Of a stretch of DNA of 64,000 nucleotides, positions 16,101 through 23,784 are shown in pieces. The stretch spans positions 124,001 through 188,000 of the forward strand of contig NZ_JAYFFI010000003.1 in assembly GCF_036289405.1 (NCBI RefSeq), in the 5' to 3' direction. How positions within the stretch are numbered: the first letter of the stretch is position 1; each line of letters opens with the position of its first letter. The position numbers were made by a program, and so were the translations under genes. Source of the DNA: Pseudoramibacter faecis (GTDB lineage: Bacteria > Bacillota > Clostridia > Eubacteriales > Eubacteriaceae). The notes beneath the pieces are model-generated. The model saw nothing but the letters and a program-made list of their open reading frames with translations, was not told the DNA's origin and searched no databases.

Positions 16101-16144
16101 AAAGTCGTTAAATCAATCATATGCACTTGCAAGGAGGAAATCGA

Positions 16145-17797
16145 ATGTCCACTCAAAATCAAATGTTTTGTTACCAATGTCAAGAAACAGCCGGCTGCAC
16201 CGGTTGCACCGTCTCCGGGGTCTGCGGCAAAAAACCCGATGTCGCCGCTATGCAGGATCTGCTGATTTACGTCACCAAAGGGCTTTCGGCCATCACCACC
16301 GAGCTGCGTGCCGAAGGCCAACCTGTCAGCGAAACGGTTGACCGTCTGGTCACCGTCAACCTGTTCACCACAATTACCAATGCTAACTTCGATAAAGAAG
16401 CCATCGTTGCCCGCATCGAAGAAACACTGCGCGTTAAAGAAGCCTTGCGATCCCAGGTCAAGGCGGCTGTCGATCTTCCGGACGCGGCCGCTTGGAACGC
16501 GCCGGCCGATCAGTTTGAAGCCAAAGTCACCTCGGAAAGAATCGGCGTCCTTGCCACCAAGGATGAAGATATCCGAAGCCTCCGTGAACTCATCACCTAC
16601 GGCCTCAAGGGACTCTCGGCTTACAGCAAACACGCCAACGCTCTACTCAAAGCCGACGCCAAAGTCGATGCCTTCATCCAGGAAGCGCTGGCCAAAACGC
16701 TGGATGACAGTTTAAGTGTTGACGACCTCGTCGCCCTCACCCTGGAAACCGGCAAATACGGCGTCGACGGCATGGCCCTGCTCGATCGTGCCAACACCGA
16801 AGCCTATGGCAATCCCGAAATAACCACTGTGGATATCGGTGTGCGCAAAAATCCAGGCATTCTGATTTCCGGCCACGACCTGCGCGATCTTGAAATGCTG
16901 CTCGAACAAACCGCCGGCACCGGCATCGATGTTTATACCCACTCTGAAATGCTGCCGGCCCAGTATTATCCGGCCTTTAAAAAATACAACCATTTTGCCG
17001 GCAATTACGGCAACGCCTGGTGGCAACAGAAAGATGAGTTTGAAAAATTCAACGGGCCGATTCTGATGACCACCAACTGCATTGTTCCGCCCAAAGCGAG
17101 CTACAAAGGCCGCCTTTACACCACCGGTGCTGCCGGCTTCCCGGGCTGCCCCCATATTCCCGGAGAACCAGGCGAAGTCAAGGACTTCTCGACTATCATT
17201 GAACACGCGAAAAAATGCGCCGCGCCGACTGAAATCGAAAGCGGTGCCATTGTCGGCGGTTTTGCCCACGAACAGGTTTTTGCCCTGGCCGATAAAATCG
17301 TCGAAGCCGTTCAATCCGGCGCCATCAAAAAATTTGTCGTCATGGCTGGCTGCGATGGCCGCCAAAAGGGCCGCAGCTACTACACAGACTTTGCCAAAGC
17401 CCTGCCACAGGATGCCGTAATTTTAACCGCCGGCTGCGCCAAATATCGTTACAACAAGCTCGACCTCGGTGATATCGGCGGCATTCCCCGCGTGCTTGAC
17501 GCCGGCCAATGCAACGACTCTTATTCGCTGGCTCTCATCGCCTTGAAGCTCAAGGAAATTTTCGGTCTGGACGACGTCAATGCTCTGCCCATCGCCTATA
17601 ATATTGCCTGGTACGAACAGAAGGCCGTGATTGTACTGCTCGCCCTGCTCTCTCTCGGTGTGAAAAACATCCACCTCGGCCCCACTCTGCCGGCTTTCCT
17701 TTCGCCCAATGTGGTCAGCGTGCTGGTAGAAAACTTCGGCATCACCGGCATCGGCACCGTCGAAGACGATTTGAAACTTTTCTTCAAAGAAGCCTAA
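16145..17797 (+). CDS. hcp: Hydroxylamine reductase / hybrid cluster protein
   Basis: A 550-residue class I Hcp. The N-terminal cysteines C9, C12, C21 and C27 (Cx2Cx8Cx5C) bind the cubane cluster. The hybrid Fe-S-O cluster ligands are seen in GHDL and YTHSEMLPA, then NCIVP, FPGCPHIP, LTAGCAKYR and AGQCNDSYS. Hcp reduces nitric oxide to nitrous oxide and, in vitro, hydroxylamine, using ferredoxin-type electrons; it protects anaerobes from nitrosative stress. ATG 16145 is preceded by AAGGAGGAAATCGA. A Crp/Fnr regulator and a ferredoxin gene are encoded within 2 kb upstream. It is followed by its own terminator. Confidence 0.96.
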   Translation: MSTQNQMFCYQCQETAGCTGCTVSGVCGKKPDVAAMQDLLIYVTKGLSAITTELRAEGQPVSETVDRLVTVNLFTTITNANFDKEAIVARIEETLRVKEALRSQVKAAVDLPDAAAWNAPADQFEAKVTSERIGVLATKDEDIRSLRELITYGLKGLSAYSKHANALLKADAKVDAFIQEALAKTLDDSLSVDDLVALTLETGKYGVDGMALLDRANTEAYGNPEITTVDIGVRKNPGILISGHDLRDLEMLLEQTAGTGIDVYTHSEMLPAQYYPAFKKYNHFAGNYGNAWWQQKDEFEKFNGPILMTTNCIVPPKASYKGRLYTTGAAGFPGCPHIPGEPGEVKDFSTIIEHAKKCAAPTEIESGAIVGGFAHEQVFALADKIVEAVQSGAIKKFVVMAGCDGRQKGRSYYTDFAKALPQDAVILTAGCAKYRYNKLDLGDIGGIPRVLDAGQCNDSYSLALIALKLKEIFGLDDVNALPIAYNIAWYEQKAVIVLLALLSLGVKNIHLGPTLPAFLSPNVVSVLVENFGITGIGTVEDDLKLFFKEA

Positions 17798-17828
17798 CCC
17801 TCCTTATAAAATAAACAAACAACACACC

Positions 17829-17860
17829 AAAAAGGCAACCTCCAATGAGATTGCCTTTTT
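17829..17860. terminator. Bidirectional terminator between hcp and HAD gene
   Basis: AAAAAGGCAA and TTGCCTTTTT arms around a 12-base loop. Confidence 0.85.
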
Positions 17861-17877
17861 ATATGCTGATTGATTGT

Positions 17878-18579
17878 TTATTTTAAAAGCAGTTGCGCCA
17901 ATGCGCTTTCGTTTTTCACCTCGTGATCCGGAAAATACACCGCGTCTTTCGGGATTGCATCTTCCCGACGATTCAGCCAAATGGCACGCCAGCCTGCGCG
18001 CTTCGCTCCCACCACATCAATGGCATAGGCATCGCCGATATAGGTGCAGGCCTTCGGCGGCACACCCAATCGCCGTTCTGCCTCTCTGAAAATAGCGATA
18101 GCCGGTTTGGCGACGCCCACCTCCCCGGAGATCAAAAAATACTCCGGCGCAATCCATTTTTCAAGGCCTAGTGTCTGCATTTTGCGCATCTGGTGGGCTT
18201 CCGGTCCGTTGGTAATGATCCCCATTGGCACGCCTTTTGCCTGTAAATGATCGAAAATACACACCATACCCGGAAGCAATACAATCTTTTGTCGCTCCGT
18301 GGCATAAGCTGCCTGAAAGGCCAAACCATCTTCTTGAGACAGGGAAGCGCCGCAGTCTTCAAAAGCCCTGCAAATGCGATAGGCATACACTTCCGATTTC
18401 GTCAATTCTCCGCGCGCCACCATCTCAAATGCCTCGTTGCTGCGAGCCCGGTTGCAAACAAAAAGCCGTTCCAGATTCAGCGCATCGAAACGATGGCCGA
18501 AGACGCCTTTGAAAGCCAACTTGAAGGGCAAAAACTGATCATAAACGGTATCATCAATATCAAAAAAGACGCAGCGCAT
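17878..18579 (-). CDS. HAD-superfamily hydrolase (YjjG/PynA-like)
   Basis: A 233-residue phosphatase. FFDIDDTVYD (residues 4-13) is motif I with the nucleophile, GIITNGP motif II, KP in VGVAKPAIAIF motif III and YIGDAYAIDVVGAKRAGW motif IV. The helical cap sits between motifs I and II. The subfamily acts on nucleoside monophosphates or other small phosphates, but the exact substrate cannot be read. It begins 1 bp past the stop of the RseC-like gene, so the two share a message. Confidence 0.88.
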   Translation of the reverse strand: MRCVFFDIDDTVYDQFLPFKLAFKGVFGHRFDALNLERLFVCNRARSNEAFEMVARGELTKSEVYAYRICRAFEDCGASLSQEDGLAFQAAYATERQKIVLLPGMVCIFDHLQAKGVPMGIITNGPEAHQMRKMQTLGLEKWIAPEYFLISGEVGVAKPAIAIFREAERRLGVPPKACTYIGDAYAIDVVGAKRAGWRAIWLNRREDAIPKDAVYFPDHEVKNESALAQLLLK

Positions 18580-18580
18580 A

Positions 18581-19054
18581 TCAGCGTTCCTTAACGGGCG
18601 CCGGTCCTTGCTTTAAAGGATTATTTTCCGAATTGAGTACGGCTGTCACCACCGGTTCGTATTCTCCGCGACCGAACAAACCCTGCCGATCCAACCATTT
18701 AATCACACCGTAAACCCCGAGGGTTATCAGGATACCAAACCCCAGGCCTGCCAGCGGCGGATTCCAGCCGAGCCTTGGCGCCAAAGCATAATACCCTAAA
18801 AAGACACCGACAAAAAAACCAACGAGCGGTGCCCCATAGGCGATGCCGCTCGCCTTCATCAAGCTCGCCAGTTCCATCTCGATGGCCACATCATCGCCAA
18901 CTTTCGCTTGCGCCTCGTTTTTCGCCTGAGCTGTCATCGTCTTATCGGATGTTGCCATTTCACACGCCTGGCAGTTGGCGCACATTTCGTGCCGTCGAAT
19001 CACGACTTTAGCATGGTTCCCTTTGACTTTCTGAACTGTTCCATATTCAATCAT
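18581..19054 (-). CDS. RseC/MucC-like (SoxR-reducing family) membrane protein
   Basis: A 157-residue protein: a soluble N-terminal domain with a CANCQAC cysteine motif (about residues 21-27), then two membrane segments (ASGIAYGAPLVGFFVGVFLG and ITLGVYGVI) and a charged tail. It matches the RseC/MucC family, which in other bacteria is encoded with Rnf-like complexes and helps reset SoxR or tune sigma-E. Here it lies about 36 kb from the rnf operon, next to a HAD phosphatase. A role in maturing or coupling to Rnf is plausible but unproven. Confidence 0.75.
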   Translation of the reverse strand: MIEYGTVQKVKGNHAKVVIRRHEMCANCQACEMATSDKTMTAQAKNEAQAKVGDDVAIEMELASLMKASGIAYGAPLVGFFVGVFLGYYALAPRLGWNPPLAGLGFGILITLGVYGVIKWLDRQGLFGRGEYEPVVTAVLNSENNPLKQGPAPVKER

Positions 19055-19082
19055 TTTAAAACCTCCCTTTCTGCTTAAAACA

Positions 19083-19111
19083 AGAACTCCCGCGTTTGAT
19101 TCGGGAGTTCT
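19083..19111 (-). terminator. aspS terminator
   Basis: AGAACTCCCG/CGGGAGTTCT hairpin followed on the minus strand by TTGTTTT, 22 bp after the aspS stop. Confidence 0.85.
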
Positions 19112-19132
19112 GCCTTGAGGTCACATTCTATT

Positions 19133-20914
19133 TTAAACGATATCGTCGTCGACGCTGATGCCTAAATCGATGAGCTGGTCAAGACTGGCCTGTGCCGGTG
19201 CTTCCGTCATTAGATCCGAATGGTTCTGCGTTTTCGGGAAAGCGATAACGTCGCGGATATTATCCAAATCAAGTAGCATCATGATCAGCCGGTCAAAGCC
19301 GAAAGCCAGCCCGCCGTGCGGCGGCGTCCCGTATTTCAGCGCTTCCATCAGGAAACCAAACTGCGTCTGAACGGTTTCCTCGCTCAAATTGAGTGCCTTA
19401 AACATCTTGTCCTGAATATCACCGTTATGGATACGGATAGAGCCGCCTCCCAGTTCAACACCATTGACAACCATATCGTAGGCATCGGAGCGCACTTTTT
19501 CCGGCGCTGTATCAAGCAGCGGGATATCTTCATCCAGCGGCGCCGTGAAAGGATGATGCACCGCCACATAGCGGCCTTGTTCGGCATCGTATTCAAGCAG
19601 TGGGAAATCGATCACCCAGAGAAATTTAAACTGATCCGACAGGTCGAATTCAAGGCGCTTAACCAGTTCCAAACGCAACTGACCCAATGCGGTACATACG
19701 ATCTGATCGGTATCGGCCACCATAAAAATATAGTCACCGTTTTCGGCGCCCATTTCTTTATAAATCGCTTCTTTTTCTTCCTCAGAAATAAATTTGAGAA
19801 TCGGTGATTTTTGGCCTTCGTCTTTCACGTCAATCCAGGCCAGCCCTTTGGCTTTGTAAATTTTGGCAAATTTTTCCAAATTCTTGAGGGTCTTCTTGGA
19901 AAGCTTGCCCTGAGCATCCTTGGCGATGATGGCCCGAACCGAGCCGCCGCGCTGAATCGCCCCGGAAAATACCTTAAAGTCCGAATCTTTTAAAATATCC
20001 GACAGATTGTGCAGTTCCATGCCAAAGCGCATATCCGGCTTATCGGAGCCAAAGCGGTCCATGGCTTCCTGCCAGGTCATGCGCGGGAAAGGCCGTTCTA
20101 ATTCGACGCCGCGGATTTCTTTAAAGACCTGCGCGATCATCCCTTCCATAATCGGCATGATGTCGTCCTTGGTCACAAAGGACATTTCCATATCGATCTG
20201 GGTGAATTCCGGCTGACGATCCTGCCGCAGATCTTCGTCACGAAAGCATTTCGCGATCTGATAATAACGGTCCATACCGGAAATCATCAAAATCTGCTTG
20301 AAAAGCTGCGGACTTTGGGGCAAACCAAAGAAATTCCCTTTCTGTACGCGAGACGGCACCAAGAAATCCCTGGCCCCTTCCGGTGTGGTTTTCCCCAGAA
20401 TTGGCGTTTCGATTTCACAGAACCCCTCGTGATTCAAATAATTCCGCACGATGCTGGCCGCCCGGGCGCGCGTCATCAGAATTTTCTGATTCTTGGGCTT
20501 GCGCAAATCCAGATAACGGTATTTCAGGCGCACATTTTCTCCCGATTTATCGTCATCCTCGACATAAATCGGCGGCGTGGCCGAGGTATCCAAAATGGTC
20601 AGCCTTGAAACAAGCACCTCCATCTGCCCCGTGGCCATCTTCGGGTTGACATTTTCGGCATCGCGCTTGCGCACCGTGCCTTCGATATTTAAAACATATT
20701 CGCTGCGGACTTTTTCAGCAGTGGTAAAATCCGCGCCGGCGTCTTCCTCATTGATCACCAGCTGAACGATGCCCGAGCGATCGCGCAGATCGACAAAAAT
20801 CACCCCGCCAAGGTCGCGGCGGCTGTCTGCCCAGCCCGCGAGTTTGACGACTTGTCCGTCTTTATCCGCATTAATATCTCCGCACGTGGCGGATCTAAAA
20901 TGGGTTTCCATCAT
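19133..20914 (-). CDS. aspS: Aspartyl-tRNA synthetase
   Basis: A 593-residue class II synthetase of the bacterial type: an N-terminal OB-fold anticodon-binding domain (VKLAGWADSRRDLGGVIFVD), motif 2 (FRDEDLRQDRQPEFTQID) and motif 3 (GGLAFGFDRLIMMLL), with the bacterial GAD insertion between motifs 2 and 3. Such enzymes may be discriminating or may also charge tRNA-Asn; this cannot be decided here. The start at ATG 20914 uses AGGAGG 10 bp upstream; the next codon is also ATG. It is intact, with its own terminator. Confidence 0.96.
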   Translation of the reverse strand: MMETHFRSATCGDINADKDGQVVKLAGWADSRRDLGGVIFVDLRDRSGIVQLVINEEDAGADFTTAEKVRSEYVLNIEGTVRKRDAENVNPKMATGQMEVLVSRLTILDTSATPPIYVEDDDKSGENVRLKYRYLDLRKPKNQKILMTRARAASIVRNYLNHEGFCEIETPILGKTTPEGARDFLVPSRVQKGNFFGLPQSPQLFKQILMISGMDRYYQIAKCFRDEDLRQDRQPEFTQIDMEMSFVTKDDIMPIMEGMIAQVFKEIRGVELERPFPRMTWQEAMDRFGSDKPDMRFGMELHNLSDILKDSDFKVFSGAIQRGGSVRAIIAKDAQGKLSKKTLKNLEKFAKIYKAKGLAWIDVKDEGQKSPILKFISEEEKEAIYKEMGAENGDYIFMVADTDQIVCTALGQLRLELVKRLEFDLSDQFKFLWVIDFPLLEYDAEQGRYVAVHHPFTAPLDEDIPLLDTAPEKVRSDAYDMVVNGVELGGGSIRIHNGDIQDKMFKALNLSEETVQTQFGFLMEALKYGTPPHGGLAFGFDRLIMMLLDLDNIRDVIAFPKTQNHSDLMTEAPAQASLDQLIDLGISVDDDIV

Positions 20915-21040
20915 ATCCAAATTTCCTCCTGCTTCTATTAAAAGCTGCCCAAAGGCGGCCAATTCTCACATTTTTTTATTATATGCTTTAAGCCTTATGG
21001 CGTCAAGGTTTAACCACCTGATTCCGCCATAAGTTCCCGC

Positions 21041-22549
21041 TCATTGCTGATCGATCAGATTCTGATAATTGGTGAGTTTCTGATCGATCACCTGCTGCCC
21101 CCGCTGATTATAGGTGCGGATATCCTTAACCGTGAAAACTTTATTAAAGCGATCCGTCTGCGCATGATAAACCTTTCCGGAAGATCCGGCGCCAATCCCG
21201 ATAATCGTCTGCTTTTCCGCCATCATTAGCGTGTTGTAAATCCCCGGATGTCCCGTCAGGCAATAGCCGATGTTTTCACCATTGCCCTGCGCGTATTTTT
21301 GCCGGTACATATAATAGGGCTCATAACCCGCCGCGGCAAGCTTCTGATGAATCTGATCGTAAAATGCTGCATCATAAAGCTGCGTATAGTGATGACCGCC
21401 GGCCGCCTTCATGCGCGAGCCCTTTTTAATGGCCAGACTGTGCACCGTCAAATTTTCCGGGCGCAGCGCCACGACCCGATCCAGGGAGGTCAGAAACTGC
21501 GCCGGCGTTTCCTGATTCAACCCTGCAATCAAATCCATATTGACGCAGTCAAAGCCGACGTCGCGAATCTGACGATACACCCGCTCGATATCCGCCGCGG
21601 TGTGAAAGCGCCCGATGGCGGCCAGAGTCTCGTCATTCATGCTCTGAGGATTCAGACAAAGGCGATTGACCCCGAAGGCTTTAAGCACCGCCAGCTTTTC
21701 CGGCGTCGTAGTTTCCGGGCGCCCCGCTTCAAAGGTAAATTCCCGCAGCTTTGGATGAATCATACGGCTTTCTTTCAGCGCCGCAAGCAATTGCCCAATT
21801 TGGTCGGCCGACAACACCGACGGCGTTCCGCCACCGATATAAAGCGTGTCGACGCGCAGTTGCTGATCGATCATCCACGCCCCCATCTGCCGGATCTCCG
21901 AGATGAGCCCCTGCAGATAATCCGCGCAGAGCATGCCTTTTTTATCCGCAATGGTAGAAACAAACGAACAATAGCTGCACTTGGCCGGACAGATGGGAAT
22001 CCCCACGTAAACAGACACGAGATGATCGTTCAGCGGATAGACGATGGGCATTTCACGATGGGCAATCTCTGCTGCCAGCGCGGCTTTTTCTACACTGACA
22101 TCATAAACCCGCATCATCTTATCCCCGGCCTGTTCTCTATTGAGCCCCTCACCCGCCATATAATGGTGGGCAATTTTAACCGGCTTAATACCGGTGAGGC
22201 TTCCCCATGCCAGCGTTTTATTAAAAAGGTCTTTCAGAAAATGATAGAAGAGCGTCTTGAACCGCTCTGAGTCCGGCGTCTCGTCGGCCTTCGCTTCAAA
22301 GGTGCGTTCGCAAGAGGGCCGGTCAAAAATTGCCGCCGCGATGGTCAGGCCTTCCGGTGCATTGACCACTCGGATGATGGCGTCTGCTTCGCCATCGAAT
22401 TGAATATCACCATCCGGCAGGTAGGCCATCAGCAATTCCCGGGCCGCCGTACGCCACGGCGCGTGGTCCGGCATGACCAGACAGACTGTCTTCACGCGGG
22501 ACAATCCCTCAAACGCCGTTTCTTTTGTTTGCGTTGTCATTTTATTCAT
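21041..22549 (-). CDS. hemZ: HemZ-type radical SAM coproporphyrinogen dehydrogenase-like protein
   Basis: A protein of about 502 residues. VGIPICPAKCSYCSFVS (middle third) holds the radical SAM CxxxCxxC cluster, with YIGGGTPSVLS, LNPQSMNDETLAAIGR and VNMDLIAGLNQET downstream as in HemN/HemZ. About 150 N-terminal residues precede the radical SAM core, as is typical of clostridial HemZ. The classical reaction is oxidative decarboxylation of coproporphyrinogen III, although many members have other roles (heme chaperone HemW). The start is uncertain: ATG 22549 is used because further-upstream ATGs come close to the terminator at 22648-22664 and lack a ribosome site. Confidence 0.85.
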   Translation of the reverse strand: MNKMTTQTKETAFEGLSRVKTVCLVMPDHAPWRTAARELLMAYLPDGDIQFDGEADAIIRVVNAPEGLTIAAAIFDRPSCERTFEAKADETPDSERFKTLFYHFLKDLFNKTLAWGSLTGIKPVKIAHHYMAGEGLNREQAGDKMMRVYDVSVEKAALAAEIAHREMPIVYPLNDHLVSVYVGIPICPAKCSYCSFVSTIADKKGMLCADYLQGLISEIRQMGAWMIDQQLRVDTLYIGGGTPSVLSADQIGQLLAALKESRMIHPKLREFTFEAGRPETTTPEKLAVLKAFGVNRLCLNPQSMNDETLAAIGRFHTAADIERVYRQIRDVGFDCVNMDLIAGLNQETPAQFLTSLDRVVALRPENLTVHSLAIKKGSRMKAAGGHHYTQLYDAAFYDQIHQKLAAAGYEPYYMYRQKYAQGNGENIGYCLTGHPGIYNTLMMAEKQTIIGIGAGSSGKVYHAQTDRFNKVFTVKDIRTYNQRGQQVIDQKLTNYQNLIDQQ

Positions 22550-22639
22550 ATGGAATCCCATTTTTATACACCCGTTCATACCCAGACTTTTGCGCCCGCT
22601 TGAATCTTCCCGTTTCTTTTCCCGTTTCATTTCTTGGCA

Positions 22640-22664
22640 ATAACAAAGGCGGCCCGAGGCCGCC
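22640..22664 (-). terminator. Terminator between MBL hydrolase gene and hemZ
   Basis: GGCGGCC-CGA-GGCCGCC hairpin followed on the minus strand by TTTGTTATT; it closes the relA-dtd-MBL transcript. Confidence 0.75.
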
Positions 22665-22684
22665 AAATGCGCATTCAAATGCTT

Positions 22685-23305
22685 TTACTGAATAAATGGA
22701 TTGTGCGTTCGTTCAAAACCGATGGTGGTATTTTCGCCATGGCCCGGCAACACCGTTAATGCATCGTCCAGGGTCATGAGTTTTTTGACCGACGCAATCA
22801 GCTGGGGATAGGAGCCGCCGGGAAAATCCGTCCGCCCGATCGACGCGTAAAACAAACTGTCGCCGGTGAAAATCACGCCATCACTCAAAAAGCAAACGCC
22901 CCCCGGTGTGTGTCCCGGCGTATGAATCACCTTGAACGTCAGATGGTCGCCGATCACAATATCGTCACCGTCGCGCAGCAAACTTTCCGCCGGGTCAAAA
23001 TGCGCCGTCATGCCCATCAGCGCCGCAATATTTTTCCCAGGCGAATTCAGGCAATCCGCGTCGTCCGCGTGAATATAAACCGGAGCGCCGGTCAAGGCCC
23101 GCGCCTCATTCAATCCGCCGATATGATCAAAATGGCCGTGGGTCAGCAGAATCGCTTTGATGCTGATATCTTGATCCGCGATGAACTGCGCAATCTCCGG
23201 ACGCCATCCGCCCGGATCGACAATCACGCCCTGACCATCCTCTTGCGACCAGGCGATATAACAATTGGCCATAAGCGGCCCCACCATGTATTTCTGAATT
23301 TCCAA
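22685..23305 (-). CDS. Metallo-beta-lactamase-fold hydrolase (glyoxalase II-like)
   Basis: A 206-residue single-domain enzyme with the metal-binding THGHFDHIGG motif (about residue 55), the later histidines in IHTPGHTPGG and VLPGHGENT, and GDSLFYASIGRTDFPGG as in small YcbL-type glyoxalase II proteins. It probably hydrolyses a thioester such as S-lactoylglutathione or an analogue, but Clostridia usually lack glutathione, so the substrate is open. A TTG at 23305 lies 5 bp after AGGAGG and is preferred; an ATG at 23320 overlaps the ribosome site itself. It is last in the relA-dtd transcript. Confidence 0.85.
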   Translation of the reverse strand: MEIQKYMVGPLMANCYIAWSQEDGQGVIVDPGGWRPEIAQFIADQDISIKAILLTHGHFDHIGGLNEARALTGAPVYIHADDADCLNSPGKNIAALMGMTAHFDPAESLLRDGDDIVIGDHLTFKVIHTPGHTPGGVCFLSDGVIFTGDSLFYASIGRTDFPGGSYPQLIASVKKLMTLDDALTVLPGHGENTTIGFERTHNPFIQ

Positions 23306-23329
23306 GCGTTCCTCCTTCATCCGGGTTTC

Positions 23330-23782
23330 CTAAAATGTTTTCTGGCTGTCTAAAAGCAAGGTGACCGGTCCGTCATTCTGGATGAGCACCTGCATCTCGG
23401 CCTGAAACTCGCCAAACGCGACTTTGCGCACTCCCGCTTTCTGCACCAGCGCTGCAAATCGTTCATACTTTTTTTTAGCTGCAGCCACCGGTCCGCTGCG
23501 CATAAAACTGGGACGCCGTCCTTTTCGGCAATCGCCGCATAAAGTGAATTGGGACACCACCAAAAGCTCGCCGTCCACATCCAAAAGCGATCGGTTCATC
23601 TTTCCCGCTTCGTCTTCGAAAATCCGCAGATGAACGGTCTTATCGATGATATAGCGCATGTCCGCCTCGGTATCGTTTGCCTCAATGCCCAGCAGTAAAT
23701 TGATCCCCGGCCCGATGGCGCCAATTATTTGCCCGTCGACCGAAACGGAAGAACTGTTCACCCGTTGAATCACCGCGCGCAT
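23330..23782 (-). CDS. dtd: D-aminoacyl-tRNA deacylase
   Basis: A 150-residue protein beginning MRAVIQRVNSSSVSVDGQ, with the active-site SQFTLCGDCRKGRRPSF segment and, near the end, NDGPVTLLLDS (the Gly-cisPro-type turn, GPVT). It removes D-amino acids and glycine from mischarged tRNAs. It sits one codon behind relA, the conserved arrangement in Firmicutes, and is followed 24 bp later by the MBL hydrolase. It is complete and of family length. Confidence 0.95.
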   Translation of the reverse strand: MRAVIQRVNSSSVSVDGQIIGAIGPGINLLLGIEANDTEADMRYIIDKTVHLRIFEDEAGKMNRSLLDVDGELLVVSQFTLCGDCRKGRRPSFMRSGPVAAAKKKYERFAALVQKAGVRKVAFGEFQAEMQVLIQNDGPVTLLLDSQKTF

Positions 23783-23784
23783 CG

